Positions 7,105 through 8,435 of a stretch of DNA of 8,435 bases are shown in pieces (the first letter of the stretch is position 1; every line of letters begins with the position of its first letter). The notes beneath the pieces are model-generated. The model searched no databases and was not told the origin of the DNA. It saw only the letters and a program-made list of their open reading frames with translations. The stretch comes from Bacteroidota bacterium (GTDB lineage: Bacteria > Bacteroidota > Bacteroidia > NORP154): positions 1 to 8,435 of the forward strand of contig NVRZ01000124.1 in the NCBI GenBank assembly GCA_002401055.1, written 5' to 3'. A program made the position numbers and the translations under genes.

Positions 7105-8435
7105 ATGCTTTGTTCTTATTCCTAACCTTTGTCAGATACCTAACAGAAGGTTGTGTATTTAATTCTTCCAATAAATAATATGCTCTTGGATTTTCTTTTA
7201 GCTCAGCCATTTCGCTTGTCTTATCATTTACATCCCCAAATTTGATAGCATGCGTTGGACAGGCAGTAGCACAAGCAGTTTGAATATCCCCATCAACTAA
7301 TTTCCTCTTGCCTGTTTTCGCCGTTAATTTACCTCCCTGTATTCTTTGAATGCACATTGAGCATTTTTCCATTACACCCCTTGACCTTACAACTACATCT
7401 GGATTGAGAACCATTTTTCCCCAGTCATCCTGTGATGGGTTCACGTCCGCGAATTGATCATCCTTTTTGTAGTTGAACCAATTGAATCTTCTCACTTTAT
7501 AAGGGCAGTTGTTCAAGCAGAACTTTGTTCCCACACATCTGTTGTAGATCATTTGGTTGAGCCCATCGTTGCTATGTGTAGTTGCCGCCACGGGACATAC
7601 CGTTTCACAAGGTGCATGATTACAATGCTGGCACATGAGCGGCTGAAAAACCACGGATAGGCTCCCTGAGTTAGATGGAACCTCCATTGCATTCAAGTCT
7701 CTATCGTCTTCTGGTTTCTGCTCTTCATCACTACTATAATACCTATCTATTCTGATCCAGTGCATTTCCCGACTCCTTCTCACTTCATCCTTTCCAACAA
7801 CGGGTACATTATTTTCTGATGTACAACTGACTACACAAGCTCCGCATCCAATACATGCTGTGAGGTCAATAGAAAGATTCCAAAAATGCCCCTCTTTTGG
7901 AAAACTTTGCCATAAATCAACTTCCTCAGGAGACTTTAACAAATGGTCAACTGTTGGAATCAGCACTTCAGGGTTACCTGATTTTGGATCAGCGTTAAAT
8001 TCTTCTAAAGTCGTTTCCCGAACAGGGGCACGACCCATCATTGTATGGTGTGTTTGTATCGTTGCAATATGATAGCCTCCTACTGACCCGCTCATTTCAA
8101 CAATTCCAGGTTCAAAAGAGATGCTTCCATCTTTAAATGAAGCTACTGAATATGCATTGACCCCTACGCCGTCTCCTGTTTTCCCAGAGCCCTTTCTTCC
8201 ATAACCCACAGCAAGACCAATCGTTCCAATCGCCTGTCCATACTGAGGATAAACTGGCGCTTTTATAGTGATCCCATTTATACTTATTTCAACTACCGCA
8301 GCCTCTTCAACTTGCCCCAACGTTGTATTAAAATTGAGCTCCCTCATTTGAGAAGGGTTCATTGTGATATAATTGTCCCAGCACACTTTCGAAACAGGAT
8401 CTGGAAGTTCTTGTAGCCATGGATTGTTGGCGTGC
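7103..8435 (-). CDS. actB: Alternative complex III iron-sulfur subunit ActB, C-terminal part (5' end beyond right edge)
   Basis: Periplasmic iron-sulfur subunit that carries electrons from quinol oxidation to the c hemes; 443 residues are visible. The frame is open to the right edge, beginning HANNPWLQELPDP, a sequence typical of the middle of ActB, so the GTG at 8386 is internal and not a start. The first ~90 residues are the end of a molybdopterin-oxidoreductase-like domain (APVYPQYGQ, GYGR, GVGVNAY), which in ACIII is known to lack molybdenum cofactor. A ferredoxin-type domain follows with four cysteine groups: CIGCGACVVSC (fragment residues 194-204), CQHCNHAPCETVC (268-280), CVGTKFCLNNC (300-310), and CSMC plus CATAC (358-361, 388-392). 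These 15 cysteines match three [4Fe-4S] and one [3Fe-4S] cluster. Usual full length is about 1000 residues, so more than half, including the Tat signal end, lies outside the window. Confidence 0.96.
   Translation of the reverse strand, partial: HANNPWLQELPDPVSKVCWDNYITMNPSQMRELNFNTTLGQVEEAAVVEISINGITIKAPVYPQYGQAIGTIGLAVGYGRKGSGKTGDGVGVNAYSVASFKDGSISFEPGIVEMSGSVGGYHIATIQTHHTMMGRAPVRETTLEEFNADPKSGNPEVLIPTVDHLLKSPEEVDLWQSFPKEGHFWNLSIDLTACIGCGACVVSCTSENNVPVVGKDEVRRSREMHWIRIDRYYSSDEEQKPEDDRDLNAMEVPSNSGSLSVVFQPLMCQHCNHAPCETVCPVAATTHSNDGLNQMIYNRCVGTKFCLNNCPYKVRRFNWFNYKKDDQFADVNPSQDDWGKMVLNPDVVVRSRGVMEKCSMCIQRIQGGKLTAKTGKRKLVDGDIQTACATACPTHAIKFGDVNDKTSEMAELKENPRAYYLLEELNTQPSVRYLTKVRNKNKA

Larger units (their letters stand above)
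1..8435 (-). other. ACIII-aa3 oxidase operon (actB-actC-actD-actE-actF-coxB-coxA-outer membrane protein), partial
   Basis: All eight genes are on the minus strand with spacings of 10, -8, -11, 3, 3, 24 and about 25 bp, leaving no room for internal terminators or ordinary promoters between genes. Internal promoters inside coding sequence cannot be excluded by eye. The order is the one known for Bacteroidota ACIII clusters, in which complex III and the oxidase are made together and can form a supercomplex. The operon promoter should lie to the right of the window, upstream of actA. Its end lies to the left. Confidence 0.88.

Noticed and set aside
8386..8386. GTG at 8386 as the start of a stand-alone ferredoxin-type protein
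   Set aside because: The same frame continues upstream to the window edge through NNPWLQELPDP, a conserved ActB interior sequence, so this is the C-terminal part of full-length actB.
5596..8435. An Nrf, Psr or Hmc-type reductase instead of ACIII
   Set aside because: ActB plus NrfD-like ActC alone could suggest those, but the following actD, monoheme lipoprotein actE, actF and then coxB-coxA are specific to ACIII clusters.

Overview
The window lies inside one long operon read entirely on the minus strand. It encodes the end of an alternative complex III (ACIII, a quinol:electron-acceptor oxidoreductase), followed by the catalytic subunits of an aa3-type cytochrome c oxidase. In transcription order (right to left) the genes are actB (3' part only), actC, actD, actE, actF, coxB, coxA, and the 5' part of a secreted, probably outer-membrane, protein that runs off the left edge. 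Spacing is extremely tight: 10 bp, then overlaps of 8 and 11 bp, then gaps of 3, 3, 24 and about 25 bp. No promoter, terminator, RNA gene, repeat, mobile element or CRISPR array was recognised, and no stretch over 300 bases lacks a gene.

The gene order, the AT-rich codon use, the near absence of Shine-Dalgarno sequences, the four-membrane-segment CoxB and the long CoxA C-terminal tail (NPWESNTLEWTTPV type) all suggest a member of the Bacteroidota. A finer placement is not justified from this window alone.

The genes form a membrane electron-transfer chain. ActC, a NrfD-type membrane subunit, should bind and oxidise menaquinol. Electrons would pass into the periplasmic iron-sulfur subunit ActB, which carries 15 cluster cysteines, and then to c-type hemes, one of them in the lipoprotein ActE. 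From there they reach CuA in CoxB and the heme a / heme a3-CuB centre in CoxA, where O2 is reduced and protons are pumped. ActD and ActF are structural or proton-path membrane subunits. The pentaheme subunit ActA, expected upstream of actB, would lie beyond the right edge.

This is a known respiratory system, not a new one. The points worth a second look are: a terminal gene with no ATG, GTG or TTG start in its open frame; acidic C-terminal tails on three different subunits (ActC, ActE, CoxB); and substitutions in CoxB at the position of the classical electron-entry tryptophan and at the glutamate that binds the non-redox Mg ion in canonical oxidases.
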